The notes beneath the pieces were generated by a model. The model had not been told where the DNA came from and did no database searches. It worked only from the letters and a program-made list of their open reading frames with translations. Source: CAZAYP01 sp964489425 [NCBI: uncultured Verrucomicrobiota bacterium] (GTDB taxonomy: Bacteria > Verrucomicrobiota > Kiritimatiellia > RZYC01). Taken from it: 64,000 nt of DNA. Numbering within the stretch: position 1 is the stretch's first letter; the number at the start of each line of letters is the position of its first letter. Of this stretch, positions 45,468 through 54,999 are shown in pieces. The stretch is from assembly GCA_964489425.1 (NCBI GenBank), contig CAZAYP010000015.1, positions 19,450 to 83,449 on the forward strand. The letters are read 5' to 3'. The position numbers and the translations under genes are program-made.

Positions 45468-46571
45468 TTACGGTTGCAGCAGCCGGACCTTCTGGCCATC
45501 GGCCAGCCGGTTCACGCCACGGGTGACGACGACATCGCCCGGCGCCAGGCCGGAGATCACTTCAAGGCCCTCGGAGGTCATGGCGCCCAGCTGGACCTCG
45601 CGATCTTTCACCTTGCCGGCGGCGGCCAGGTAGATCCAGACATGCCGCTTCCCGTCGGGCGACGGGAACACGGCTTCGGCCGGGATCAGGGCCAGCACGA
45701 CCGGCCCGTCGGCCGCCGGCGCGAAATCCAGGCGCGCCTCGCCGACCATGCCGATGCGGATCCGCGGGTCGCGCTCCGTCAGGCGCAGCTTCACCGGGTA
45801 GGTGCCGGCGGAGGTGATGTCAATGCCCACCTCGCTGATCGTGGCCGCGAACGCCGTGCCCGGCAGGGTGTCGAAATTGATCTCCGCGGCGGTGCCGACC
45901 CGCACCTGGCCAATCAGCGCCTCAGGCACGCCGATGACCAGTTCCAGGTTGTCGTCCGAGCTCATCACCGCCACGGTCTGGCCGGCCGACACGGTCTGGT
46001 GGATTTCCACGGGCACTTCCGAGATCGTCCCGGCGGTTGGCGCCTGCAGCTGGCAATACCCGAGCTGTTGGCGGGCCATTTCCAGGGCTTTCTGCAGCGC
46101 ATCGCGCGCGGCCACGGCTGATTTGTACGAGGCCTCCTGGTTGTCGAGCTCACCCTTGCCGATGTTGCGCGCCTCGTACAGCTGCCGGCTGCGCTCGAAG
46201 TTGGACTGGGCCTGCTCGACCTGCGCCTGGGACTGGGCCAACTGCGCCTCGGACTGTTTCACCTGCAGCTCGTAGTCCTTGGGATCCAGCCGGGCGATGA
46301 CCTGGTCGGCGGCCACGGTCATACCCCGCTCCGCGGTCAGTTCCCGGATGGTGCCGCTGACGCGGAAACCGAGCGGGGTCAACACCGCCGCGCGCACCGA
46401 TCCGGAGAACAGCCGCACCCGCACGCTGCCCGGCGCCTGCGCCACCGCGGTCACCACCGGGCGGACCACCTCGGGGGTTTTGACGTCCTCGGCTTTCTGG
46501 CAGGACATACCCGCCCAGGCCACGCCGACGCCCATGAGCACCACTCGCCAACTGCCGTTGATCCGCCGCAT
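45468..46571 (-). CDS. RND efflux periplasmic adaptor (membrane fusion protein)
   Basis: 367 residues. AGGAGGAGG lies 6 bases before the ATG. The N-terminus is signal-peptide-like with a Cys near residue 24 (AGMSCQKAED), possibly lipid-attached although the lipobox is not canonical. HlyD-type layout: barrel-sandwich half (VRVRLFSGSVRAAVLTPLGF, GYCQLQAPTAGTISEVPVEI), a helical hairpin rich in Gln/Ala (AQLAQSQAQVEQAQSNFERS) and a beta-barrel (IGVPEALIGQVRVGTAAEIN). It bridges the pump and the outer-membrane channel. Confidence 0.9.
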   Translation of the reverse strand: MRRINGSWRVVLMGVGVAWAGMSCQKAEDVKTPEVVRPVVTAVAQAPGSVRVRLFSGSVRAAVLTPLGFRVSGTIRELTAERGMTVAADQVIARLDPKDYELQVKQSEAQLAQSQAQVEQAQSNFERSRQLYEARNIGKGELDNQEASYKSAVAARDALQKALEMARQQLGYCQLQAPTAGTISEVPVEIHQTVSAGQTVAVMSSDDNLELVIGVPEALIGQVRVGTAAEINFDTLPGTAFAATISEVGIDITSAGTYPVKLRLTERDPRIRIGMVGEARLDFAPAADGPVVLALIPAEAVFPSPDGKRHVWIYLAAAGKVKDREVQLGAMTSEGLEVISGLAPGDVVVTRGVNRLADGQKVRLLQP

Positions 46572-46624
46572 GATGTCCTCCTCCTGTGGTTATAAGAATG
46601 AAACGGGCAGGGTTGCCGGCCGCC

Positions 46625-49051
46625 TTACATCGGGGGCTGGTACCCGGGAAAATCGTCAGACTCCAGCACCTGCTTGAACGCCGCGATCCAGCGATCTTTC
46701 TCGGCCTCGGTTTTTTCCACCTCGAACCAGCACATGACGCGCTGCATGGTCATGATGTCGCCCAGGAACGTGTACACCGCCAGCGCGGCGTTCTGGTTGG
46801 CGACAAACGACTGGTTCTGGGCGTCCAGCACGTCGAGGATGGACACCGCCCCGCGGGCGTACTTGTCCTTGACGACCCGCAGGTTCTCGCCGGCGAAATG
46901 GGCGGCTTCGCGCTGCAGCTTGATGGCGGGGAACGACGAACTCAGCGCGTAGAACACGCTGTAGGCCTGCTGGGCGGTCTGCTCCTGCGCCCGGCGGCGC
47001 GACGCCTCGAGCTGGTCCAGTTGCGCACGGCCCTTGAGCACGTCCACGATGTTGCCGCCGCCGTTGAAGAACGGCAACGTCACCTGGAACCCCAGCATCC
47101 ACTCGTCGCGGTCGGCCTGCGCCGCCTCGGTCCCGGTCATGGCGTTCAGGTTGATGCCGCCGAGATAGTCCCGGCTCATGTAGTGATCGTAGTCGAACGA
47201 CAGCGCCGCCTCCGGCACCACGAACCGGCGGCGGTACTCGTTGTACATGATTTTCAGGGCCGCGATCTTGTAGTCCAGCTCCCGCACCGTGGGCGAGTTG
47301 GCCAGGGCCTCGCGCGCGATGAACGTCTGCAGCGCCGCCAAATCCCGCTCGTCCTGCAGCAGGCTGTCCAGCCGGCCATGCAGGAAGAAGTAGTTGGTTT
47401 CGCTCACCTGGATATCCACGGGCGTCCAAGGTTCCAGCAGGTCCACGCCCATGACCTGGTTGAGCGCCGTGCGCGCTTTCTCCACCGTGCTGGCCGACTT
47501 GATGACCGTGGACCGCTGCGATGCGGCCTGGGTTTCCCAGCGGTACACTTCCTCGGGCCCGGCGGCGCCGATCTGGTGGCGGACGCGGGCCAGCTCGAGA
47601 TTGTTCTGGGTCAGCCGCAGGTTGTCGGCATCGATGCGCAGCAGCGCCCACGCCTGCAGGAACGAGATGAAGTACCGGGCCGACGAATCCAGCACATCGA
47701 GGCGCGTGCTCTCCAGACCGGCCTGGGACCCTTCGTACTGGCGCATCTCGGCGCGATACTGGCTCATGGCCGGATCGTTGTAGACGATTTGCGTGGCCTT
47801 GAACCCGACGGAAGACGATTTCTCCGCCTGCATGCCCATGGACGCCTCGGCGCGGTCACGGTCGATTTGGGAATACATGCCGTTGGCTTCCAGTTGCGGC
47901 AGCAGGGTGGTGCCGGCCTTGTTGCGGTCCTGGCGGGCCGCAGCGGTTTCGGCCTTCTTGGCCGCCAGCTCGGCGTTGCCTTCCAGCGCCATCTGCATGG
48001 CCTGGTCGAGGCCCAGCGGTGCATGGCGCTGGATCTCGTCCTCGTACAGGCATTGCGCGCTGATCATCACGTCAAACGACGGCCGAAAATCAATCTGGCG
48101 CGCGGTCCGGCCGTTGATCAGCAGTTGCGGTTCGAGGATCAGGGGGACGATCAGTTGCTCCGGCGGCGTGCCGTTCATGATCTGCTGGAGGTCGAGGGCC
48201 AGGCGGCGGGCCAGGCGGTCATACGCATCCGGCAGGATCCCGGCCAGCGCGCCGTTGCGCACGTCCGGGTGGCCCAGCATGGCGAACGTGGGCAGCTTGC
48301 GCGCGTTGAGCCCGGCGATGACTGCGGGCCATTCCGTCGTGAAATCCAGCCGCAGCGGCGGCGCCAGGTAGAGCGCGTCGACGTTGTTGCTCACCGCGGC
48401 CAGGACCGCGTCCACCGAATCCCCCATCGGGATCAAGGTGACGGTGAACCCGTTCTTTTCCGCCATGGCCTGAACGCCGGGGCTCAGCGTGGCGACGGCA
48501 TCCACCAGCACCTCGTCCACCATGACGCCCAGGTTGGTGAACGCCACGAGCTGGTGGAACGATTCCAGGTCGTGCCGCGAGCTGATGGGGATGAGCACGA
48601 ACGTGTAGTTGGTTTTGGTGGAATACCCCGCGGCGTTGCAGGGTATGCCGAGGAAGTCGGGGTCTTCCACGAACCCGCTGATCACCGGCTTGGGCAGCCC
48701 GGGTACGTTCACCGCGGCCCGCGCCACGAAGATGCCGGACGCAAACACCAGGTCCACCTCCGGGTCCTGCAGCGCCGCCTGGAGCGCGCCGGCATATTGG
48801 CCCGGCTGCCAGCGGGCATTGAATTCCGGGGCGTCCTTGAACCGCACAGGCCGGGATTTCCCGACCAGGATATCCAGCTCCTGCTGCACCAGCGCCTGGA
48901 GATTGTCGATCAACGGGCACGGCCCGTCTTTCACCACGCCGATGGTAAATGGCCGGCCGGCGTCCGGGGCCGTCTGCCCGGACCCTTGTTCCGGAGTAAG
49001 GAAGCCCAGCCACAACAGGCCCAACGCGACGGTTACAACGCGGTTCATCAT
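46625..49051 (-). CDS. Fusion of ABC-type substrate-binding domain (ABC_sub_bind) and TolC-like outer-membrane factor
   Basis: 808 residues from ATG 49051 (or 49048), with GAGGAG 7-10 bases upstream. Signal peptide about 1-27. Residues 30-320 resemble the ABC_sub_bind/TrpX periplasmic binding fold (FTIGVVKDGPCPLIDNLQAL, VFASGIFVARAAV, TNYTFVLIPISSRH, VDALYLAPPLRL, LPTFAMLGHPDVRNGALAGI). From about 370 the OEP/TolC domain follows with its two tandem halves (LDQAMQMALEGNAELAAKKA ... DKYARGAVSILDVLDAQNQS). The two are in one frame with no break. This is an unusual architecture: an outer-membrane efflux channel with a built-in ligand-binding domain. Confidence 0.88.
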   Translation of the reverse strand: MMNRVVTVALGLLWLGFLTPEQGSGQTAPDAGRPFTIGVVKDGPCPLIDNLQALVQQELDILVGKSRPVRFKDAPEFNARWQPGQYAGALQAALQDPEVDLVFASGIFVARAAVNVPGLPKPVISGFVEDPDFLGIPCNAAGYSTKTNYTFVLIPISSRHDLESFHQLVAFTNLGVMVDEVLVDAVATLSPGVQAMAEKNGFTVTLIPMGDSVDAVLAAVSNNVDALYLAPPLRLDFTTEWPAVIAGLNARKLPTFAMLGHPDVRNGALAGILPDAYDRLARRLALDLQQIMNGTPPEQLIVPLILEPQLLINGRTARQIDFRPSFDVMISAQCLYEDEIQRHAPLGLDQAMQMALEGNAELAAKKAETAAARQDRNKAGTTLLPQLEANGMYSQIDRDRAEASMGMQAEKSSSVGFKATQIVYNDPAMSQYRAEMRQYEGSQAGLESTRLDVLDSSARYFISFLQAWALLRIDADNLRLTQNNLELARVRHQIGAAGPEEVYRWETQAASQRSTVIKSASTVEKARTALNQVMGVDLLEPWTPVDIQVSETNYFFLHGRLDSLLQDERDLAALQTFIAREALANSPTVRELDYKIAALKIMYNEYRRRFVVPEAALSFDYDHYMSRDYLGGINLNAMTGTEAAQADRDEWMLGFQVTLPFFNGGGNIVDVLKGRAQLDQLEASRRRAQEQTAQQAYSVFYALSSSFPAIKLQREAAHFAGENLRVVKDKYARGAVSILDVLDAQNQSFVANQNAALAVYTFLGDIMTMQRVMCWFEVEKTEAEKDRWIAAFKQVLESDDFPGYQPPM

Positions 49052-49107
49052 GGTGTATCTCCTCATTGCCAGCGTTGGTGGGCATCTTATGCAACCCCGG
49101 CGGGAAG

Positions 49108-50967
49108 TCAAGGGGTTCCAGACTCCTCCAAGTTCTTTAACAGGATCCGCCGGACCTCTTCGATCACCTGCGGGCGCACCTGGCAGCTATGCCCGCTGCG
49201 GACCACCAATTCCGAGTCCACATAGGCCACGTGGGCGCTCTTGTATTCCACCACGCCGTCGCTGCCCGCGGGCGGCTGGTCGTCGCCCTGGATGGCGACA
49301 ATCGAGTGGGCGGTGATGTTGGAGGCCACCGGGATGGCGGCCAGGGAGAGCATGATGGGATTGGAAGGCGACATGCCGTCGATGCTGGTGGGCGTACCCT
49401 TTTCCAACATGGTATGCACCCGGTTGCGCTCCGTCACGGTCAGGAGGCGGGCCGTGCCCTTGGCCACGTCCGCGGGCAGGGTGATGAGCCATTTCACGAC
49501 CTGGCGCGCCACGGAATTGGCCAGGTAGCTGCCGCTGTGCGGGGTGGAGATGAACACCACCCGGCGCACCTGCGGCACCGGGCGGAACACCAGGTAATGC
49601 TCCACGAGCGTGCGTTCTTCGGGGGTCATCTCCAGCTCGGCCGCCGGCTTGCCGGTCAGCGCCTTGATGAGCGCATCGCCCGTGTCGGTCGCGCACAGCT
49701 TGGTCAGGAGCCCGCCCTGGCTGTGGCCGATGATGACCATGTTGCTGTACGCGGCGGAAGTCCCGGCGGGATCGCACGTGGCCACTTCAGCGGCCATCGC
49801 GTCCTGGAGCTGCCGCGCGGAATAGACGATCGGTTTGCCGGTGTCATAAAGGTACAGCCAAAACTGGTAGTGCTGGCTTAGCTGGCGGTCGATCGACAGG
49901 GTGTTGAGCATCTCGGCCCACCCCACCGGGCTGCTCATGGTGCCGTGCACGAAAACCACCGGGATCTTGGCCGGATCGCACGGTTGCATGTGGTAGATGC
50001 CGGGTTTCACGGGCGACCGGCCCAACCGGAAGGCCTGCACCCCCAGCGTCCAGAGATCCGGGTTGTTCAGGATAAACGCCATCGCCGCGGTCTGATCGGT
50101 TTCCAGCGGGATCATCTGGCCATCCACGTCGATGGCCCGGCCCACCTGCGGCGCATACAGGTCCACCTCGGCCCGGCCGGTGCCCGGTTCCAAATCCCGC
50201 ACCCCACCGTGGACCCGCACGAACAGGGTTCCGGCACTGGCGCCGGAAATGGGCCGATCCGGCTGCGGCCTGCGGACAGCCACGATCGGCGCGCCCAGTC
50301 CGCCCTGCCGGTTGCGGAGGCTCAGGCCGCGCACGCAGAACTCGTCCGCCGAAACAATGGCCGCGTACTCGTCCTGGGGCCACGGCAACTCGTACACCCC
50401 CTGCTCCAGCCGAATCTGGCCGACCGGCAACAGGACCGGCTGGTCATCGAACTCCACGGGTTTGTCGCGCTCGATAAGCACCCCGGCCAGGCTGCGGTTA
50501 TACAGGTCGCAGGCCAGCCGAAACTCGCGGTCAAACGGGGTCGGCGGGGCATCGGGGCCGGGCCCGAGCAGGAAAAGATAAGCGTAGATGGCCGCGCCCC
50601 CATAAAATTGCCGGGCGCCGATGGGGCCGGCGGGCGTGGCATAGCGCAGGTCAAGTTCGCCGGCCAGGAAACACAGCTCGGCCAGGGCCAGCAGCGGGTC
50701 GCGGCGCTCGTCGCGGCACGCCACGGCATGCAGTTCGCGGATGGCGGCCAACGGATCGTCGTGCCAAACATTTGCAAGGTTGTAGCGGTGCAACACCGCC
50801 GTCGTACGCCCCCCGTGCTCGTCAGCATTGAGGGCGCTGGCATTGATCTGCTGGTAGGCCGTGCGCGCCCCGGTGCGCTCAACACCCACGGGCGTGGCGC
50901 ATCCGCCTCCCAGCACGAGCAGGGCCGCCACCGCCGCGCGGCAGATTTTGAAGCAGCTCGTATTCAT
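49108..50967 (-). CDS. Alpha/beta-hydrolase (lipase/PGAP1-like) lipoprotein
   Basis: 619 residues from ATG 50967 with lipobox LGGGC at about residue 22. The C-terminal half is an alpha/beta hydrolase: IPVVFVHGTMSSPVGW (oxyanion region), nucleophile elbow IIGHSQGGLL, and a late His candidate in NITAHSIVAIQGDDQPPAGS. The N-terminal half (about 30-290) is unrecognised and may bind ligand or the envelope. The start overlaps the stop of the binding-protein gene (ATGA), so the two are coupled. Probably a periplasmic esterase or lipase. Confidence 0.82.
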   Translation of the reverse strand: MNTSCFKICRAAVAALLVLGGGCATPVGVERTGARTAYQQINASALNADEHGGRTTAVLHRYNLANVWHDDPLAAIRELHAVACRDERRDPLLALAELCFLAGELDLRYATPAGPIGARQFYGGAAIYAYLFLLGPGPDAPPTPFDREFRLACDLYNRSLAGVLIERDKPVEFDDQPVLLPVGQIRLEQGVYELPWPQDEYAAIVSADEFCVRGLSLRNRQGGLGAPIVAVRRPQPDRPISGASAGTLFVRVHGGVRDLEPGTGRAEVDLYAPQVGRAIDVDGQMIPLETDQTAAMAFILNNPDLWTLGVQAFRLGRSPVKPGIYHMQPCDPAKIPVVFVHGTMSSPVGWAEMLNTLSIDRQLSQHYQFWLYLYDTGKPIVYSARQLQDAMAAEVATCDPAGTSAAYSNMVIIGHSQGGLLTKLCATDTGDALIKALTGKPAAELEMTPEERTLVEHYLVFRPVPQVRRVVFISTPHSGSYLANSVARQVVKWLITLPADVAKGTARLLTVTERNRVHTMLEKGTPTSIDGMSPSNPIMLSLAAIPVASNITAHSIVAIQGDDQPPAGSDGVVEYKSAHVAYVDSELVVRSGHSCQVRPQVIEEVRRILLKNLEESGTP

Positions 50968-51920
50968 TGTTCCATGGCCGCCCACTGGGCCATGTAAGCC
51001 GGCAGGGTGGCGGGCGTCACCACGTCAAATCCGGAATCCACGTGCGTTGGCAGGGCTTCGTGGCGAATGGCCTTGAGCACCAGGTTGACCCCCTGATCCC
51101 CCCACCCCATGACTTTCTGGCCCAGGCATACCTGGACGTAGTTGCCTTGGATCCATTTCCACGTGGCAGGCAGGGGATCCACGGCGACCACCTTGACCTG
51201 TCCGGGCGTGATGGCATCCAGCCCATGCTCGGTGAACAGCGGCCACCCGCCCACCAGCACCCAGCCGTCCGGTTGCTCCGCGGCCGTTACCGTGCTGATG
51301 ATTTGCCCGCTTTGGGCCAGGTCGTCGTCGCAAAAATAGGGGCCCAGGACCGCGATCCCGGGGTGCGGCGCCAAGGCGTCCCTGGCGCCGGCCACGCGCT
51401 GCTGGAGATTGAGCGCGGCCGCCGAACCCGACAGGATGGCGACCCGGCCGGTGCCGCCGAGCAAGCCGGCAATTTCCGTGCCCAGGCGCCGGCCCACGGC
51501 CAGATCGTCCACGCCGTAGAAGGCCAGGCGCCGGGAGGCCGGGGCGTCGCTGTCAAAGGTGATCACCGGGATGCCCATGGCCACGGCCCGGTCGATCGCC
51601 GGCCCGACGATCGCAGGATCCGCCACGCTGATGAACACGCCCTGGACCCCCTCGTCCACCAGGGCGTCGAGAATGGCCGCCTGCGCGGCGGGGTCGTTGT
51701 TTTCCGGCGCCGTCCACTTGAGCGTTATGTTCCCAAGCTGGGCGGCGGCGCGCTCCGCGGCGGCCCTGGAATAACTGAACACCGGGTTGGTCAGCGTCTT
51801 GGGGATGCCGGCGATAACCAACGGGTGATCGACGGCCGCGGGATCGTCAGCCCATCCGATGGCCGCAACCGCAACCAGGATTCCCCCAAACGCACTGAGC
51901 CGGGCACAAGATGTTTTCAT
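50964..51920 (-). CDS. Periplasmic sugar-binding protein (ribose/galactose type)
   Basis: 318 residues from ATG 51920, GAGGAA 5 bases upstream, signal peptide about 1-22. The Peripla_BP_4 fold is evident: VIAGIPKTLTNPVFSYSRAA, ALVDEGVQGVFISVADPAIV, AMGIPVITFDSDAPASRRLA, GTGRVAILSGSAAALNLQQR and GWVLVGGWPLFTEHGLDA. Binds a small sugar-like ligand; no ABC permease or ATPase is adjacent. First gene of a minus-strand group that goes on to a lipase-like lipoprotein and an RND efflux system. Confidence 0.85.
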   Translation of the reverse strand: MKTSCARLSAFGGILVAVAAIGWADDPAAVDHPLVIAGIPKTLTNPVFSYSRAAAERAAAQLGNITLKWTAPENNDPAAQAAILDALVDEGVQGVFISVADPAIVGPAIDRAVAMGIPVITFDSDAPASRRLAFYGVDDLAVGRRLGTEIAGLLGGTGRVAILSGSAAALNLQQRVAGARDALAPHPGIAVLGPYFCDDDLAQSGQIISTVTAAEQPDGWVLVGGWPLFTEHGLDAITPGQVKVVAVDPLPATWKWIQGNYVQVCLGQKVMGWGDQGVNLVLKAIRHEALPTHVDSGFDVVTPATLPAYMAQWAAMEQ

Positions 51921-52057
51921 GTGGTTCCTCATTTATAAGCTTGCTGGTCTATCATGGGCATGCACCGTGGCTCAAGATGAAATCCATCCGGGGCGCAAGC
52001 GTGCAAGCGTGGGTGGGCGCTTTACTTTTCAGCGCCTTCGGCGCAAGATGCGGCCGC

Positions 52058-53092
52058 ATGGAATGGAAGAGGATAGCGGCTGGCCGGCCCGGCGCTGCGG
52101 GGGTGCGGCCCACAACCACCCGCCGGGGCATGGTGCTGGCCTTGACCCTGGTGCTCCTGGGCCTGGTGGTGGTGCTGGTGTTCAATGCCCAGGTCGCGGC
52201 CCGGCTCATGGTCCGGGCCGGCGACCACACGCTGCGCACCGCGCGGGTCCGGGCCGCCCTGGCCGACGCCGCGCGCCGGGCCATGCAAGTGCTGGCCGAT
52301 GACGACAACCTGGAGGTGGACGATCCCTCCGAACGCTGGGCCCGCCCGCTCGAGTTGACCAGCCCGCACGGCATCGCGGTGTGGGTGGGCATCTCCGACG
52401 TGAACCGTTTTTTCGACCTCAACAACCTCGTGCTCGGCCAACCCCGGGCGGCCAGCCCGGTGGCGCAGCGCATCCTCATGGACCTGATGACGCTGTGCGG
52501 CGACTTCACGCCGGTCGAGCGGGTCCAGGCCCTGATCGACTGGATGGACCCGGACAGCGACGGCTCGCGGGAGACCTCGTGGTATGCGGCCCGCAGCCCG
52601 GCCTACAGCCCGGCCAACCAGGGCCTGATGGCCTGGCCGGAACTCGCCTGGGTGGACGGGTTTTCGGCGGACTACCTGGGCCGCCGCCATGAATACGACC
52701 GGGGCGCAGTGTTCCATGCCAACCTACCGGACGTGGTCACGGTCATTCCCGTGGATCGCAATTTCCCGGTGCCGATCAATATCAACACCGCCGCCCGCGA
52801 AGTGCTCCTGGCGGCCGCCGGCCTGGGCCGTGAGGATTGCGTGGACTTCATTGTCCAGATGCGCAAGAACAAGCCGTTCAAGAGCCTGGAAGAGATTCCC
52901 CCCACGGTGCTGCCGCCCGACATCGAGGAGCTGCAGCCGTTCCTCGACGTCAAAAGCAGCTTTTTCGAGATCAAGGTCCGCGCCTTCGAGGGCGACGCGG
53001 CGGCCGAGTTGCTGGCCGTTGTCCGGCGCGAGCGCAACGGCGAGGTCACCGTGTTGCGCTGGCAGTACCCGGACGAATGGAGCCCGGAGTAG
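52058..53092 (+). CDS. gspK: Type II secretion minor pseudopilin GspK
   Basis: 344 residues from ATG 52058. A prepilin-like N-terminus: basic leader ending RRG, then MVLALTLVLLGLVVVLVFNA, the cleavage and helix of pseudopilins; GspK typically lacks Glu5, as here. The large soluble domain contains WVGISDVNRFFDLNNLV, LIDWMDPDSDGSRETSWYAA and the helix-hairpin-like NINTAAREVLLAAAGLG, all GspK features. It forms the tip of the type II secretion pseudopilus. First of a tightly coupled set. Confidence 0.88.
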   Translation: MEWKRIAAGRPGAAGVRPTTTRRGMVLALTLVLLGLVVVLVFNAQVAARLMVRAGDHTLRTARVRAALADAARRAMQVLADDDNLEVDDPSERWARPLELTSPHGIAVWVGISDVNRFFDLNNLVLGQPRAASPVAQRILMDLMTLCGDFTPVERVQALIDWMDPDSDGSRETSWYAARSPAYSPANQGLMAWPELAWVDGFSADYLGRRHEYDRGAVFHANLPDVVTVIPVDRNFPVPININTAAREVLLAAAGLGREDCVDFIVQMRKNKPFKSLEEIPPTVLPPDIEELQPFLDVKSSFFEIKVRAFEGDAAAELLAVVRRERNGEVTVLRWQYPDEWSPE

Positions 53093-53095
53093 GCC

Positions 53096-54502
53096 ATGCA
53101 ACCCGGCGGCCGCACAAGCTATGGCGTGGACTGGGACGGCGCCCAGGCGGTGGTCGTGGCCCTGACTGGCCGGCGCGCCAGCCCGGAGCTCCTGTGGTCG
53201 GGCCCGGCGGAAGCCGATGACCCGGAGTGGCAGGCGGTCTGCGCAGCCATCCGGCGGCGGACCGAGGGCGGCCGCGGGATCGCCGCGGCGGCCATGCCAG
53301 CCGCCGAGAGCCTGACCCGCCGGCTCACGGCGCCGTTTGCGTCCCTGCGCAAGGCGCGCAGCGTGTGGCCGTCGCTGCTCGACATCCAGTTGCCGTTTTC
53401 CCTGGAGCAATGCGCGTGGCAGTTCATCGACCCGCGGCCGGCGGCGGGCCAGGTGTCCACGCTGGCCGTGGCCGCGCAGGCGACCAGCCTCCAAAAACGC
53501 CTTGACCAGCTGCGCGCCCTGGGGGTGGACCCCATGGTGCTGGATCACGAGGGATTGGCGCTGTGGGCCCGCAGCCTGGCCGAGGCGCCCCCGGCCGCCG
53601 GCGAGATCCGCATCGTGGCCTGGCTGGGGCGGCAGGCGTGCGTGCTGGTGACCGGCCGCGGGGCCGACTACGGCAACGCCCACCCCATCCGCCTGGGCAC
53701 GGAGCCCGGCCCGGGCGCGCAAGACGCCCTGGGCGCGGCCCTGGCCCAGAGCGGCCGCCGCCTGCTGCAGCCGCTGTTGTCCGGCCCGGACGCCGGCGCG
53801 CGGGTCCGCTGGTTTTGGGCCGGGCCCGGCGCCGCCCGCGCGGAGACCGTGGCGCGGCTGGCCCAGGCGCTCAACTTGGAATGCCCGGTAGATTTTGCGG
53901 TGCACGCCCAGCCGGAGCTGTTCCTGGCCCGCGCGCTCGCCTGGCGCGCCGAGGAACCCGGGCCGCTGGCTTGCAACCTGCTCCATGACGCCTGGGCGCA
54001 CCCGCTCATGCGCCGCGCGGCGCTGCGGCGCGGTCGCGGGCTGGCGTGGGCGGCGTTCCTGGTGGGCCTCTTGTTGTGGGGCTTGTCCATGGCCTGGTTC
54101 GAGCTGGTCGGCGCGCGCGAGCGCCAGGCGCAAGCGGCCGTCGCCGCGCTGGCGCGCGAGATCATCGGCGGGCCGGCGCCGCGCGGCCAGGAGGTGTTCG
54201 TGGCCCTCCGCGTGCGGGAAGATCAAACCCGCGCCGCCGCGCCGTTCATGGCGGCGCTGCAGCCGTCCCGGCTGGAAGAAATCTCCGCCGTGCTGCGCAA
54301 GGCGGCGCTCTACGGCATCACGCTCGACACGCTGGCGGTGCGGGACGACGGGCTGGAGGTGTCCGGCGCAGCCGAGGACTGGGGCACGTGCGAGGCCCTG
54401 TCCCGCGAGATCGAAAGCCGCGGCTTTTCGGCGGCCCTCGACCGCCGCGACGCCGGCGCGGACGAGAAGGTCCATTTCCAAATCAAGGGGCGGCGGCCGT
54501 GA
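53096..54502 (+). CDS. gspL: Type II secretion protein GspL-like (PilM/GspL cytoplasmic-membrane component)
   Basis: 468 residues, starting 3 bases after the gspK stop. Cytoplasmic actin-like half with YGVDWDGAQAVVVAL and LAVAAQATSLQKRLDQLRAL; a single membrane helix at about 318-340 (LAWAAFLVGLLLWGLSMAWF); a periplasmic ferredoxin-like end (ITLDTLAVRDDGLEVSGAAE). GspL links the ATPase GspE to the pseudopilus platform. Its stop overlaps the start of the next gene (GTGA). Confidence 0.72.
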   Translation: MQPGGRTSYGVDWDGAQAVVVALTGRRASPELLWSGPAEADDPEWQAVCAAIRRRTEGGRGIAAAAMPAAESLTRRLTAPFASLRKARSVWPSLLDIQLPFSLEQCAWQFIDPRPAAGQVSTLAVAAQATSLQKRLDQLRALGVDPMVLDHEGLALWARSLAEAPPAAGEIRIVAWLGRQACVLVTGRGADYGNAHPIRLGTEPGPGAQDALGAALAQSGRRLLQPLLSGPDAGARVRWFWAGPGAARAETVARLAQALNLECPVDFAVHAQPELFLARALAWRAEEPGPLACNLLHDAWAHPLMRRAALRRGRGLAWAAFLVGLLLWGLSMAWFELVGARERQAQAAVAALAREIIGGPAPRGQEVFVALRVREDQTRAAAPFMAALQPSRLEEISAVLRKAALYGITLDTLAVRDDGLEVSGAAEDWGTCEALSREIESRGFSAALDRRDAGADEKVHFQIKGRRP

Positions 54503-54999
54503 AAACCACGTGGGACCTGACGCTGCGCGTCATCGCCGTGGCCGTGCTGCTCTCGGGCATCGGCATGGCCATTCATACCGTGCGCGCCACCCCGGCGCGG
54601 TTCGCGAAAATCAACGCCAAGAAGCAAACGCTGGCGCAGCTGGCCGGGTTCCGCAGCGACCAGGCGCGCGAGCAGGCGGCCCAGGCCCTGTTCGACGATC
54701 TGGAGTCCCGGAAACCCGTGCCCCTGCCCGACCTGGTAGCCGAGACGTTCGGCCGCGGCTCCGGCGCGGATGTGCGCATGGGCGACACCCGGGCCGCCGC
54801 CGGCGGATGGAAGGTGCGCGCGGCGAGCGTGTTCTTCAACGAGGTGGCGCTGGACCAGGCCGGCATCCTCGCCAACCGCGCCGAGCGGCAGCGGCCGCCC
54901 TGGCGCCTGCGCGCCGCGCGGTTCCAGGCCACGGCCAGCCGGCCGGGATTCGGCCGCGTGGAGCTGGAGCTGGAAGCGCTCGACAAGCCGGAGCTGTGA
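54499..54999 (+). CDS. Probable GspM-like type II secretion component
   Basis: 166 residues from a GTG that overlaps the gspL stop. One membrane helix near the N-terminus (LTLRVIAVAVLLSGIGMAIH), a short coiled helix (KINAKKQTLAQLAGFRSDQA) and a small beta domain. Size, topology and position after GspK-GspL match GspM, which pairs with GspL. Sequence similarity alone would not prove it. It overlaps the following gene by GTGA. Confidence 0.6.
   Translation: MKTTWDLTLRVIAVAVLLSGIGMAIHTVRATPARFAKINAKKQTLAQLAGFRSDQAREQAAQALFDDLESRKPVPLPDLVAETFGRGSGADVRMGDTRAAAGGWKVRAASVFFNEVALDQAGILANRAERQRPPWRLRAARFQATASRPGFGRVELELEALDKPEL

Noticed and set aside
43087-49225. Two long plus-strand frames opposite the RND pump and the TolC fusion
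   Set aside because: His/Arg/Gly-rich mirror translations with no family features; the minus-strand genes are clear.
54046-54498. Upstream in-frame extension of the gspM-like gene
   Set aside because: It lies inside gspL and has shadow-like composition; the GTG at 54499 gives a normal N-terminal membrane helix.
53895-54995. Upstream in-frame extension of the TPR glycosyltransferase-like gene
   Set aside because: It overlaps gspL and the gspM-like gene in another frame; the GTG at 54996 overlapping the preceding stop is the natural start.
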